From assembly GCA_900472605.1 (NCBI GenBank), contig UCJD01000037.1:55033-119032 (forward strand): a DNA stretch of 64,000 nt, written 5' to 3'. The position numbers and the translations under genes were made by a program. Under the pieces are notes generated by a model that was given only the letters and a program-made list of their open reading frames with translations, did no database searches and was not told the DNA's origin. Shown here piece after piece: positions 49,257-57,913 of this stretch. Source of the DNA: Hyphomicrobiales bacterium (GTDB lineage Bacteria; Pseudomonadota; Alphaproteobacteria; Rhizobiales; Rhizobiaceae). Positions within the stretch are counted from its first letter, which is position 1, and each line of letters opens with the position of its first letter.

Positions 49257-50006
49257 TCAGACCTTCACGAAGCCCTTGCTCGCGACCATTAAACTTCTCG
49301 TGTAGTCTTCGTGAACCTCGGCCTTGGCGAGCTGATCGGCCGTCAGGCGTTCGACCACGGTGCCACCGCGCATTACGGCGAGATTTTCGCACATGTGGGT
49401 GATGACACCGAGATCGTGGCTGACCATGACGAAGGTCAATTTCCGATTGCGCCTGACCTGCTCCAGGAGGTTCAGAACTTCAGCCTGTACGGAGGCGTCC
49501 AGCGCAGAGGTCGGTTCGTCGAGCAAGAGGATCGATGGCTCGACGATCAGCGCCCGGGCAATGGCGACGCGCTGGCGTTGGCCACCGGAGAGCTGATGCG
49601 GATAGCGGAAACGGAAGCCGTTGCCGAGGCCGACTTCATCGAGGGCGCGGGCGATGCGCGTGTCGCTGTCTGAAATGCCGTGGATTGCCAGCGGCTCAAG
49701 CAGCAGCCGGTCGATCGTCTGGCGCGGGTGCAGCGAACCGTACGGGTCCTGGAAAACCATCTGGACCTTGCGGTAGAAGGCCTTGCTTCGCTTGGAACCG
49801 GAGAGCTGCTCACCGTGGATCCTGATCGTGCCGTCCTTGACGGGAGCGAGTCCTGCGACGGCACGAAGGAGCGTGGATTTTCCCGAGCCCGATTCACCGA
49901 CGAGGCCGAAGGACTGGCCTTCGGCAATCTCGACGCTGACGTCCTTCAGTGCGTGGAAATGGTCGTAGATGACGGTAAGGTTGTCGACGGAAAGGGCTGC
50001 TGTCAT
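49257..50006 (-). CDS. Peptide ABC transporter ATP-binding protein (DppF/OppF type)
   Basis: The 249-residue ATPase powers peptide import. It has Walker A GESGSGKSTLL (about 35-45), a VFQDPYGSLHPRQT stretch typical of DppF/OppF proteins, the signature LSGGQRQRVAIARAL, Walker B ILLLDEPTSALD and the switch His in VSHD. Its ATG overlaps the stop of the preceding ATPase gene as ATGA. It is the last gene of the operon dipeptidase-dppA-B-C-D-F. Confidence 0.93.
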   Translation of the reverse strand: MTAALSVDNLTVIYDHFHALKDVSVEIAEGQSFGLVGESGSGKSTLLRAVAGLAPVKDGTIRIHGEQLSGSKRSKAFYRKVQMVFQDPYGSLHPRQTIDRLLLEPLAIHGISDSDTRIARALDEVGLGNGFRFRYPHQLSGGQRQRVAIARALIVEPSILLLDEPTSALDASVQAEVLNLLEQVRRNRKLTFVMVSHDLGVITHMCENLAVMRGGTVVERLTADQLAKAEVHEDYTRSLMVASKGFVKV

Positions 50007-50836
50007 GCGGCCCACTCCGGCTTGCGGTCCAGCACCGGCAGAGGATGCCTGTTTTCGCCGATCTGGGGCATGCAGTTCAAAAGTCCTTGCGTATAGGGAT
50101 GCTTGGCGTTCTTGAGTTCGGAGGCCTTCAGCTCCTCAACGACCTTGCCGGCATACATGACGATGACGCGGTCGCAGAAGGAGGAAACGAGGCGCAGGTC
50201 GTGAGACACGAAGATCAGGCCCATGCCGCGCTCAGAAACCAGCCGGTCCATGATCCTGAGCACGTCGAGCTGAACCGTGACATCGAGCGCCGATGTCGGC
50301 TCGTCGGCGATCAGCAGTTCGGGGTCGGCGATCAGCATCATGGCGATCATGGCGCGCTGGCCCATGCCGCCCGAAACTTCATGCGGATAGAGATTGAAGA
50401 CGCGCTGCGGCTCGCGGATCTGCACGGCTTCCAGCATGGCAATTGCGCGATCGCGTGCTTCGCCCTTGCCGATCTTTTCGTGCGTGCGCAGGGTTTCGCA
50501 GATCTGCTTGCCGATGGTCATCACCGGATCGAGCGAATATTTCGGATCCTGCAGCACCATGGCGATGCGCTTGCCGCGGAGCAGCCGGCGCTGCTTCGGC
50601 GATGCCGACAGAAGATCCATGCCGTTGAAGTTCAGCGTATCGGCGGTGACGATGCCGTGGCCGGGGGTAAGCCCCATGATGGCGCGGCCGGTCTGCGACT
50701 TGCCGGAGCCGGATTCGCCGACGATGCCCAAGCGTTCCTTGCCAAGGGTGAAGGAGACGCCGCGCACGGCCTCGATGACGCCGGTGCGCGTGGGGTAGCT
50801 GACCTTGAGGTTCTTGACGGTGAGAAGCGTACTCAT
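50003..50836 (-). CDS. Peptide ABC transporter ATP-binding protein (DppD/OppD type)
   Basis: The 277-residue ATPase pairs with the following DppF-type subunit. It shows Walker A GESGSGKSQTGRAIM, a QDPKYSLDPVMTIGKQ segment, signature SGGMGQRAMIAMML, Walker B LLIADEPTSALD and VSHDLRLV. The Gln of the usual LSGGMRQR signature region is preserved as GMGQR. ATG 50836 overlaps the permease stop by 4 bp. The C-terminal part is shorter than typical OppD (about 330), so the Cys-containing iron-sulphur-like tail of some DppD proteins seems absent. Confidence 0.93.
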   Translation of the reverse strand: MSTLLTVKNLKVSYPTRTGVIEAVRGVSFTLGKERLGIVGESGSGKSQTGRAIMGLTPGHGIVTADTLNFNGMDLLSASPKQRRLLRGKRIAMVLQDPKYSLDPVMTIGKQICETLRTHEKIGKGEARDRAIAMLEAVQIREPQRVFNLYPHEVSGGMGQRAMIAMMLIADPELLIADEPTSALDVTVQLDVLRIMDRLVSERGMGLIFVSHDLRLVSSFCDRVIVMYAGKVVEELKASELKNAKHPYTQGLLNCMPQIGENRHPLPVLDRKPEWAA

Positions 50837-51768
50837 TGGCCGCTCTCCTTCGGGTCCAGCGCGTCGCGCAGGCCGTCTCCAAGCAGGTTGAAGCCGAGGC
50901 TGACAACGAGGATGGCGATGCCGGGCATGGCGGCGACCCACCATTGGTCGAGGATGAAGCGACGGCCCGAGGCGATCATCGCGCCCCATTCCGGCAGCGG
51001 CGGCTGGGCGCCGAGGCCGAGGAAGCCGAGGCCGGCCGCCGTCAGGATGATGCCGGCCATGTCGAGCGTCACGCGCACGATCAGCGAGGAGATGCAGAGT
51101 GGCATGACATGGCGCACGACGATGCGCAGCGGAGATGCGCCCATAAGGCGGACGGCCGAGATATAGTCGGAACGTCGCACCGTCAGGGTCTCGGCGCGTG
51201 CGATACGGGCGTATGGCGGCCATGAGGTGATGGCGATGGCGATGATGGCATTCTGGATCCCCGGGCCGAGCGCTGCGACGAAGGCCAGCGCCAGCACGAG
51301 CTTCGGGAAGGCGAGGAAGATATCGGTGATGCGCATCAGCACGGCATCGACCCAGCCGCCGGCATAGCCGGACACCGTGCCGACCAGGAGGCCGATCGGT
51401 GCCGAGATGATGGCGACGAGGACGACGACCATCAGCGTCAGGCGTGAGCCGTAGATCAGGCGCGAATAGATATCACGGCCCTGATCGTCGGTGCCGAGAA
51501 GATAACCCTCCGCGCCTGGCGGCAGAAGGCGGGCGTTGCGGAGATCGCCGACGACGGGTGAATGCGTTGCCAGCACATCGGCAAAGGCGGCCATCAGGAG
51601 CAGCGCGATGATGATGAAGAGACCAACGACCGCCAGGCGATTGGCGGTAAACTGCCGCCATGTGACATAAGCCCGGCCGAGGCGGGCCTGCGTGCGCGAT
51701 TGCGGCCGGTCGGAGAGCAGCCATTCGCGGCGGGTCATGGTCGCGGTGTTATTTGCTTGCATGCTCAT
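50833..51768 (-). CDS. Peptide ABC transporter permease (DppC type)
   Basis: The 311-residue product has the OppC-type N-terminal extension followed by about six transmembrane helices. It contains LLGTDDQGRDIYSRLIYGSR, the DppC hallmark before the permease core, and the EAA-type cytoplasmic loop around RAETLTVRRSDYISAVRLMG that contacts the ATPases. The ATG overlaps the dppB stop by 4 bp and its own stop overlaps the next ATPase start by 4 bp. Confidence 0.94.
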   Translation of the reverse strand: MSMQANNTATMTRREWLLSDRPQSRTQARLGRAYVTWRQFTANRLAVVGLFIIIALLLMAAFADVLATHSPVVGDLRNARLLPPGAEGYLLGTDDQGRDIYSRLIYGSRLTLMVVVLVAIISAPIGLLVGTVSGYAGGWVDAVLMRITDIFLAFPKLVLALAFVAALGPGIQNAIIAIAITSWPPYARIARAETLTVRRSDYISAVRLMGASPLRIVVRHVMPLCISSLIVRVTLDMAGIILTAAGLGFLGLGAQPPLPEWGAMIASGRRFILDQWWVAAMPGIAILVVSLGFNLLGDGLRDALDPKESGQ

Positions 51769-52832
51769 CGGGTCCGGGTCCTGGGATCGAGGGTCCGATA
51801 AAGAAGATCAGACAAGAGGTTGATGCCGATGAAGACTGTGCCGATGACGATCGTGCCGCCAAGCACGGCGTTCATATCGGCATTCTGCAGCGAGTTCGTG
51901 ATGTAGAGGCCAATGCCAGGCCAGGAGAAGACCGTCTCGGTCAATACCGAACCTTCGAGCAGTCCCGCGTAGGATAGTGCGATGACGGTGACGAGCGGCA
52001 CCGCGGCGTTCCGCAACGCATGGCCCCAGATCACCCGGGTTTCCGACAGGCCCTTGGCGCGCGCGGCGACCACATATTCCTGGCTGAGTTCGTTCAGCAT
52101 GAAGCTGCGGGTCATGCGGCTGATGTAAGCGAGCGAGAAATAGCCGAGCAGCGAGGCGGGCAGGATGATGTGGCGGAAGACGTCATAGAAGACGTCCCAC
52201 TGCCCCTGCATGGCGCTGTCGAGCAGGTAGAAGCCGGTGACCGGCGTGAAGCTGTATTCGAAGACGATGTCGATGCGGCCGGGAAAGGCCACCCAGCGCA
52301 GCTTGGCGTAGAAGACCACCAGCGAGATCAACGACAGCCAAAAGATCGGCACGGAATATCCGATAAGGCCGATGACGCGCACGATCTGGTCGGCGAAGCT
52401 GCCGCGCTTGACGGCGGCAAGGACGCCGAGCGGCACGCCGATCACCGAGCCGATGATGGTGCCGAGAGTGGCGAGCTCGATCGTCGCCGGGAAGACGCGC
52501 TTGATATCGACCATCACAGGATTGGTGGTCAGCACCGAAGTGCCGAAATCGCCGGCCAGGATTCCTTTGAGGTAGATATAGAACTGCTGGTAAAGCGGCA
52601 GGTCGAAGCCCATTTCGCGCCGCACGCGCTCAACCACGTGGGCCGGCGCGCGGTCGCCGAGGATGGCGAGCACGGGATCGATGGGCACGACGCGGCCGAT
52701 GAAGAAGGTCACGGCCAGAAGGCCGAGATAAGTGGTGACGGCGGCGACCAGAAAACGGCCCACAGCCTTCGCAAAAGGAAGAGCACGGCCGGGTTTCGGC
52801 CGTGCTTCCGTCTTTGTTTCGACGATGCTCAA
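51765..52832 (-). CDS. Peptide ABC transporter permease (DppB type)
   Basis: The 355-residue product has an N-terminal helix followed by the DppB periplasmic segment (VVERVRREMGFDLPLYQQF) and about five more helices, with the EAA loop YVVAARAKGLSETRVIWGHALRNA. The only usable start is TTG 52832, with AGGA eight bases upstream. A polar 25-residue N-terminal tail precedes the first helix, slightly longer than usual. Confidence 0.93.
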   Translation of the reverse strand: MSIVETKTEARPKPGRALPFAKAVGRFLVAAVTTYLGLLAVTFFIGRVVPIDPVLAILGDRAPAHVVERVRREMGFDLPLYQQFYIYLKGILAGDFGTSVLTTNPVMVDIKRVFPATIELATLGTIIGSVIGVPLGVLAAVKRGSFADQIVRVIGLIGYSVPIFWLSLISLVVFYAKLRWVAFPGRIDIVFEYSFTPVTGFYLLDSAMQGQWDVFYDVFRHIILPASLLGYFSLAYISRMTRSFMLNELSQEYVVAARAKGLSETRVIWGHALRNAAVPLVTVIALSYAGLLEGSVLTETVFSWPGIGLYITNSLQNADMNAVLGGTIVIGTVFIGINLLSDLLYRTLDPRTRTR

Positions 52833-52850
52833 TCTATCAATCCTGTCGGA

Positions 52851-54494
52851 TCATTCCTTGCCGATCGTGCCGACATAGTTGGTGTCGAAGCTTGGGCCCA
52901 GCTTGAAGTTGGTGAGGCCCTTTCGGTAGCCTGCGACCTCTGTCTGCTGGAAGATGAAGACGAACGGGCTGTTGGCCAGATACTTCTTCTGGATGTCCTG
53001 GTACATCGCCGCGCGCTTCGCGTTGTCACGCTCGAGCAGGGCAGCCTTGGCTTCCTTGTCCAGTTCCGGCGCTTCAAACGTGTTGCGCCAAGCGAGCGTC
53101 TTTACCGTGCCGGCGTCCGAGTTGTCGGGGTTGCTGGTGAAGGTATCGGCATTGGAGTTCGGGTCAAAGTAGTCGGAACCCCACTGACCGATGTAGATGT
53201 CGTGGGTACGGGCGCGGAACTTGGTCAGCGTCTGCTTGCCGTCGCCGGGGATGATGTCCATCTTGATGCCAGCCTGGGCGACCGACTGCTGGATGGATTC
53301 GGCAATACCCGTTACCGGCTGCGTGTTGCGCACGTCGATCGTAACCGAGAAACCATCCTTCAGGCCTGCCTTGGCCAGCAGTTCCTTGGCCTTGGCAACG
53401 TCGAACTTGTAGGGGTTCTCGTCGAGCGCGCCGAGCTGGCCCTTCGGCAGGAAGGTCTGGTGGATTTCGCCGATGCCCTTGATCAGCGTTGCGCCAATTG
53501 CGTCGTAGTCGACCAGATACTTGAAGGCTTCCTGGACTTCCGGCTTTTTCAGGTTCTCGTTCTTGGAGTTGAGGCTGATGAAGTAGACGGTGCCCTTTGG
53601 CGCGCTTTCGCTGGCGAGGTCGGCGTTCTTGGCCACGGCGTCGAGGTCGCCCGGCTCGAGGTTACGGGCGATGTCGATGTCACCTGCTTCGAGCGCCAGG
53701 CGCTGCGCCGAACTTTCCTTCATGAAACGGTAGATGACGCGGGCGAGCTTGGCCTTTTCACCGTAGTAGTTGTCGTTACGCTCGAGCACGACCACTTCGT
53801 TGGCGCGCCATTCGCGAAGCTTGAAGGCGCCGGAACCGGCATAGCCGGTCTTCAGCCACTCGTTGCCGAAGTCGTTGTCGTACTTGTAGTCGGCCGACGG
53901 GGTGACCGGCTTGACGTGGTCGAGAACCAGCTTCTTGTCGACGACGGAAGCAACCGTTGCCGTCAGGCAGTTCAAGACGAAGCTCGGCGCGTAGGGCTTA
54001 TCGACGGTGAAGGTGAAGGTGCTCTCGTCGGTCGCCTTGGCTTTTTCGGTGACGTTGTCACCCGTGATGCCGAACTGGGTGATGATGAAGGCGGGGCTCT
54101 TGTCGAGCTTGACGGCGCGCTCGAAGGACCAGGCGACGTCTTCTGCGGTGATCGGGTTGCCGGACGCGAACTTCATGCCCGGCTTCAGCTTGAACGTATA
54201 GGTCAGGCCGTCATCCGAAACGGTCCAGCTGTCGGCGAGGTCGCCCTTGACCTTCGAGGTGTCGGCCATGTCGAGGCGCACCAGAAGGCTGTAGGTGTTG
54301 CTGGTCATTTCGGCGGTCGAGAGCTCGAAGGCTTCGCCCGGATCCATGGTAATGATGTCGTCGATCGCGAAGCCCTCGACGAGGGTATCCTTCGGGGTCT
54401 CGGCGAAGGCGGCGGGCGCGGCCATCATCAGGATGGAAAGAGCGGCACCGGCGGAAAGCGCACGCACGCTGCGGTTAAATCTGGTCATCATCAT
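52851..54494 (-). CDS. Peptide ABC transporter periplasmic substrate-binding protein
   Basis: The 547-residue product has a signal peptide (about residues 1-31, ending APAAFA-E) and the SBP_bac_5 fold, with TYTFKLKPGMKFASGNPITAEDVAWSFER-type family motif in outline and DVRNTQPVTGIAESIQQS near the hinge. Start is ATG 54494, one of three adjacent ATGs, with GGGGA eight bases before it. It follows the dipeptidase gene by 51 bp, so di- or oligopeptides are the expected ligands, but this family also binds nickel, haem or sugars. Confidence 0.93.
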   Translation of the reverse strand: MMMTRFNRSVRALSAGAALSILMMAAPAAFAETPKDTLVEGFAIDDIITMDPGEAFELSTAEMTSNTYSLLVRLDMADTSKVKGDLADSWTVSDDGLTYTFKLKPGMKFASGNPITAEDVAWSFERAVKLDKSPAFIITQFGITGDNVTEKAKATDESTFTFTVDKPYAPSFVLNCLTATVASVVDKKLVLDHVKPVTPSADYKYDNDFGNEWLKTGYAGSGAFKLREWRANEVVVLERNDNYYGEKAKLARVIYRFMKESSAQRLALEAGDIDIARNLEPGDLDAVAKNADLASESAPKGTVYFISLNSKNENLKKPEVQEAFKYLVDYDAIGATLIKGIGEIHQTFLPKGQLGALDENPYKFDVAKAKELLAKAGLKDGFSVTIDVRNTQPVTGIAESIQQSVAQAGIKMDIIPGDGKQTLTKFRARTHDIYIGQWGSDYFDPNSNADTFTSNPDNSDAGTVKTLAWRNTFEAPELDKEAKAALLERDNAKRAAMYQDIQKKYLANSPFVFIFQQTEVAGYRKGLTNFKLGPSFDTNYVGTIGKE

Positions 54495-54545
54495 CGTTTT
54501 CGTCCCCTGTTCATTCTTGAATTTAGTCAAAGCAGGTCAGCAGTC

Positions 54546-55604
54546 TCAGGCAGCCTCTTCTCCCCATGCCGAAGACAAAATCCGAAGCCAGTTTTCGCTG
54601 GCCATTTTCTTCAAATCCTCGCCACCATATCCAGCACGCTGAAGTGCATCAATCAGCTTCTGGTTGCCTGCGGCGTCGCAGATTTCATCTGGTATGGTTG
54701 CGCCGTCGAAGTCAGAGCCGAGCGCGACGCAATCGATGCCGATGCGTTCGACGAGGTAGTCGATATGGCGGATCATATCGCTGAGCGGCGTATCACCGTC
54801 CGAGCGGGCGTCGTCGCGCAGCATGGCGGTTGCATAGTTGAGACCGACGATGCCGCGGCTTTCCTTGATCGCGTCGAGCTGTCGATCCGTCAGGTTGCGG
54901 GCGACAGGCGTCAGTGCATGGACGTTCGAATGGCTGGCGACGAGCGGTTGATCCGTCGTCTTCGCCACATCCCAGAAACCCTTTTCGGTGATGTGGGCGA
55001 GGTCGATCATGATGCCCAGGCGGTTGCACTCGCTAACCAGCTCGAAGCCGGCCTCGGTGAGGCCAAGGCCGGTATCGGGCGACATCGGGAAAGCAAAAGG
55101 AACACCGTGGCCGAAGATGTTGTGCCGGCTCCAGACGGGGCCGAGCGAACGCAGGCCAGCCGCGTAGAAGACCTCGAGCGCGGCCAGATCCGTCCCGATC
55201 GCTTCGCAACCTTCCATGTGCATGACAGCGGCGAAGACGCCATCGGCAATGGACCTGCGGATGTCCTTGACCGTGCGGCACAGACGCCAGGCGCCGGCGC
55301 GATCGAGACGAAGTGCGATCGCGGCCATTTCATTGGCGATCCGCAGCGATGGCAATGGATCGAGAGGCGCTGCGAGCGGGGTGACGTAGTGGCCGTCCTT
55401 GTCGGGGTCGGCGAAGACCAGATCGCCCGATGGAATGTAGATGGCGCAGAGGCCGCCGGCGAGGCCGCCTGCCTTGGCGCGAGGCCCGTCAATGTGGCCA
55501 GTGTCCGTTCCGTTCGCAAACTCGGCAATGGGATCGCCGCCCTCCCGCTCATGCGTCCAGAGGCGGAGAAGAACGTCGTTGTGGCCGTCGAATACGAGTT
55601 GCAT
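54546..55604 (-). CDS. Membrane dipeptidase (renal dipeptidase family, M19)
   Basis: The 352-residue zinc peptidase hydrolyses dipeptides, including D-amino-acid-containing ones in some members. Zinc-site motifs are visible: FDGHNDVLLRL near the N-terminus, HMEGCEAIG with the bridging Glu, MIDLAHITEKGFWDV, and ASHSNVHAL; ALGSDFDGA lies further on. ATG 55604 is chosen, with AGGA eight bases upstream, and no signal peptide is visible, so it is probably cytoplasmic. It heads the dpp operon, which fits uptake followed by cleavage. Confidence 0.93.
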   Translation of the reverse strand: MQLVFDGHNDVLLRLWTHEREGGDPIAEFANGTDTGHIDGPRAKAGGLAGGLCAIYIPSGDLVFADPDKDGHYVTPLAAPLDPLPSLRIANEMAAIALRLDRAGAWRLCRTVKDIRRSIADGVFAAVMHMEGCEAIGTDLAALEVFYAAGLRSLGPVWSRHNIFGHGVPFAFPMSPDTGLGLTEAGFELVSECNRLGIMIDLAHITEKGFWDVAKTTDQPLVASHSNVHALTPVARNLTDRQLDAIKESRGIVGLNYATAMLRDDARSDGDTPLSDMIRHIDYLVERIGIDCVALGSDFDGATIPDEICDAAGNQKLIDALQRAGYGGEDLKKMASENWLRILSSAWGEEAA

Positions 55605-55863
55605 GTCAGTTCCTGTGAGCCCTGCTCCCCAGAGCGAGGGTGGGCGATGCGAAGCGCGCAGAATAGAAAAGCTGGCGGAATACGCCACCCCTTTTTTGAG
55701 ATTATTTTGGAGCAACAACCCATGGTTAGGCGCTGCATAGCAGTCTCAGCGCGACGTCGTGAAAACGCCGGGAATGCTGACCTGGCCGATGAAAATGAGA
55801 TGCTGCCTGCCTATATGATGTCGCGGAAACGGTGGCCGATCGTCGGCGCCGGCGGAGAACGCA

Positions 55864-56373
55864 ATGTCTATTTCAATTTATCGCCTGACAGTGCCTGTAT
55901 TTCAGCGCGGTCTGACAACCTTATCCGCCTACCTCGACAAGGCGGATGCCTTCGCCAGCGAGAAAGGCATCGATCCCGCGGAGCTCGTCGCGACACGTCT
56001 GGCGCCGGACATGCTGCCCTTCTCCGGTCAATACCAGCGCGCAACCGATAGCGCAAAACTTGCCATTGCACGGCTAACGGGTACGGATGCTCCCAAATTC
56101 GAGGACAACGAGACGACGGTCGCCGATCTGCGCGCGCGCGTCGCGAAGACGGAAGCCTACCTCGCAACTGTCTCGCCTGATGCGCTCGATGGCGCCGAAA
56201 CCCGTGAGGTCGTCATTTCTCCCGGCGGCCACAGAACGGTTTTCCGTGGCGACGACTATGTCATGAGCTTCGCGCTGCCGAATTTCTATTTCCACATCTC
56301 GATGGCGCACGCGATCCTGCGCAACAAGGGCGCGCAGATCGGCAAGCTCGATTATCTCGGACGCTTTTCCTGA
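55864..56373 (+). CDS. DUF1993 family protein
   Basis: The 169-residue product matches the DUF1993 pattern: LTVPVFQRGLTTLSAYLDKA near the start, LAPDMLPFSGQ, and the C-terminal LPNFYFHISMAHAILRNKGA with conserved His residues. The fold is of the DinB-like four-helix type, and the function of the family is unknown. GGAGA lies five bases before the ATG. It is divergent from the dipeptidase operon (259-bp gap) and converges on the sulfatase-like gene with 7 bp between stops. Confidence 0.88.
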   Translation: MSISIYRLTVPVFQRGLTTLSAYLDKADAFASEKGIDPAELVATRLAPDMLPFSGQYQRATDSAKLAIARLTGTDAPKFEDNETTVADLRARVAKTEAYLATVSPDALDGAETREVVISPGGHRTVFRGDDYVMSFALPNFYFHISMAHAILRNKGAQIGKLDYLGRFS

Positions 56374-56380
56374 CGCGCAT

Positions 56381-57901
56381 TCAGGGCCGGTGTCGAACCG
56401 GCCCGTTCTCCGTCAGCTCGGTGTATGCGAGGGTCTGATCAAGGTGGCGGGCGCGTAGCGACAGGAGCTTTTCAGCGTAGGCGAGTCGCGTCGAAGCGTG
56501 TGCTGGGTCCGCCGCGATATTTTGCAGCTCCATCGGGTCGTTCCTGAGGTCGAAGAGCAACGGTGCCAAGCCGGCGAAATGCACGTACTTGAAATGCTCG
56601 TCCCTGATGACGGCAAGATTGCATTCGTTCGATCGAAGCCCGAAGTACCGCTCGGCTTGCTGGTGGGCGATGTCGCGAAAATCGAACTCCCAGAAAGCCG
56701 CATCCCGCCAGTTCGCGATCCCCTTCCCTTCGATAAACGGTAGCAGCGATTGCCCGTCCAAGCCGTTGTCCGGCTCGACGCTCAGGCGATGGCAAAGCGT
56801 TGGAAAGATATCGGCGGCACTCGTGAAGTGCTCGACCGTCCTGCCGCGAGTGCCCGATCGCGGATCGCGAATGACCAATGGGATGTGATAGCTTCCGTCA
56901 AAGAAGCCGCCCTTGCCGAAGGTCCAGTGATCGCCGGCCATCTCCGCATGATCGGAGGTGAAGACGATAACCGTGTTTTCCCAAGCGCCGGCGTCCTTGA
57001 GTGCGGTCCATATCCGGCCCAGTTGCGCGTCCACCTCCGCGATCATTCCATAATAGATGGCGCGGATGGCTGCGATGTCCTCGGTATTCCAGTCATCGAT
57101 CGGGCCGGTTGCGCCGTGGATGAAGCTACCCTTGTCGTTCCGCGGCATCGCGTAGGCGAGATAAGGATGGGATGCTTCCTCGGTTCGTCGATCGGTTGCG
57201 CGGGAAAAGGCAGGCCCGTCCTCAGGCGAAAACATGTCGTTATAAGGTGCCGGCGCCGAAAATGGCGGATGCGGCCGCAAGAAGGATATGTGCGCGAACC
57301 AAGGTCTATCCTGTTCGCCCAGCCAGCGAACGAACTCGCCAGTCAGAAATGCCGTCTGCGTCTCGTCTTTCGAATAGGCGGTGGGCGCATTGGAGATCTC
57401 GCCGCGCCGGGCACCCAAGGGGATATGAATGTCGCGGCTCGTCGCATCCTCATGGCCGCGCGAGCGGAGCCAGGACAGCCATTGCTTCTCATGTTCCGGG
57501 AGCAGCTGCCTTGCGGTAAAGCCAGGCAGCAGGCCTTCATAAGTCGTCAGATGCGGATCGTTGGCATCGACGCCGCGCGGATCGGGTGCGGTATCCGTGT
57601 AGCCGAACAGTGTCGGCTCGTAGCCGGCACGGCGTGCGGCGAGCGCCAGATTGTCGAACCTCTTATCGAGGGGTGAGCCGTTACGGCAAACCCGATGGTT
57701 CATCTGGTAAAGACCGGTGTAGAGCGTGGCGCGCGCCGGCGAACACGGCGCGGCACCAGCGAAATGACGGGCAAACAGCGTGCCTTCAGCCGCGAGCGCG
57801 TCGACATTGGGTGTCTTCACGCACGCGTGGTTACGGGCCGAGAGGCAATCACCGCGCCACTGGTCCGCGGTTATCAGCAGAATGTTCGGTTTGCCCGTCA
57901 T
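56381..57901 (-). CDS. Sulfatase / phosphonate monoester hydrolase superfamily enzyme
   Basis: The 506-residue product belongs to the alkaline-phosphatase fold sulfatases. Metal-binding NILLITADQWRGD is N-terminal; CSPARATLYTG (about 53-63) carries the Cys that is normally converted to formylglycine; a TSDHAEMAGDHWTFGKGGFFDGSYHIPL segment in outline supplies the later metal ligands. No signal peptide is present, as in rhizobial cytoplasmic phosphonate monoester hydrolases, so a phospho- or sulfo-diester substrate is open. Start ATG 57901 lacks a clear ribosome-binding site and lies 12 bp after galE, so translation probably depends on galE. Confidence 0.9.
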   Translation of the reverse strand: MTGKPNILLITADQWRGDCLSARNHACVKTPNVDALAAEGTLFARHFAGAAPCSPARATLYTGLYQMNHRVCRNGSPLDKRFDNLALAARRAGYEPTLFGYTDTAPDPRGVDANDPHLTTYEGLLPGFTARQLLPEHEKQWLSWLRSRGHEDATSRDIHIPLGARRGEISNAPTAYSKDETQTAFLTGEFVRWLGEQDRPWFAHISFLRPHPPFSAPAPYNDMFSPEDGPAFSRATDRRTEEASHPYLAYAMPRNDKGSFIHGATGPIDDWNTEDIAAIRAIYYGMIAEVDAQLGRIWTALKDAGAWENTVIVFTSDHAEMAGDHWTFGKGGFFDGSYHIPLVIRDPRSGTRGRTVEHFTSAADIFPTLCHRLSVEPDNGLDGQSLLPFIEGKGIANWRDAAFWEFDFRDIAHQQAERYFGLRSNECNLAVIRDEHFKYVHFAGLAPLLFDLRNDPMELQNIAADPAHASTRLAYAEKLLSLRARHLDQTLAYTELTENGPVRHRP

Positions 57902-57913
57902 CAATGCGGCCAA

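Noticed and set aside
52020..56051. Plus-strand open frame of over 1,300 codons antisense to the dpp operon
   Set aside because: It spans several genes with clear domains on the minus strand and runs through intergenic sequence; no ribosome-binding site or family motif. A shadow of codon bias.
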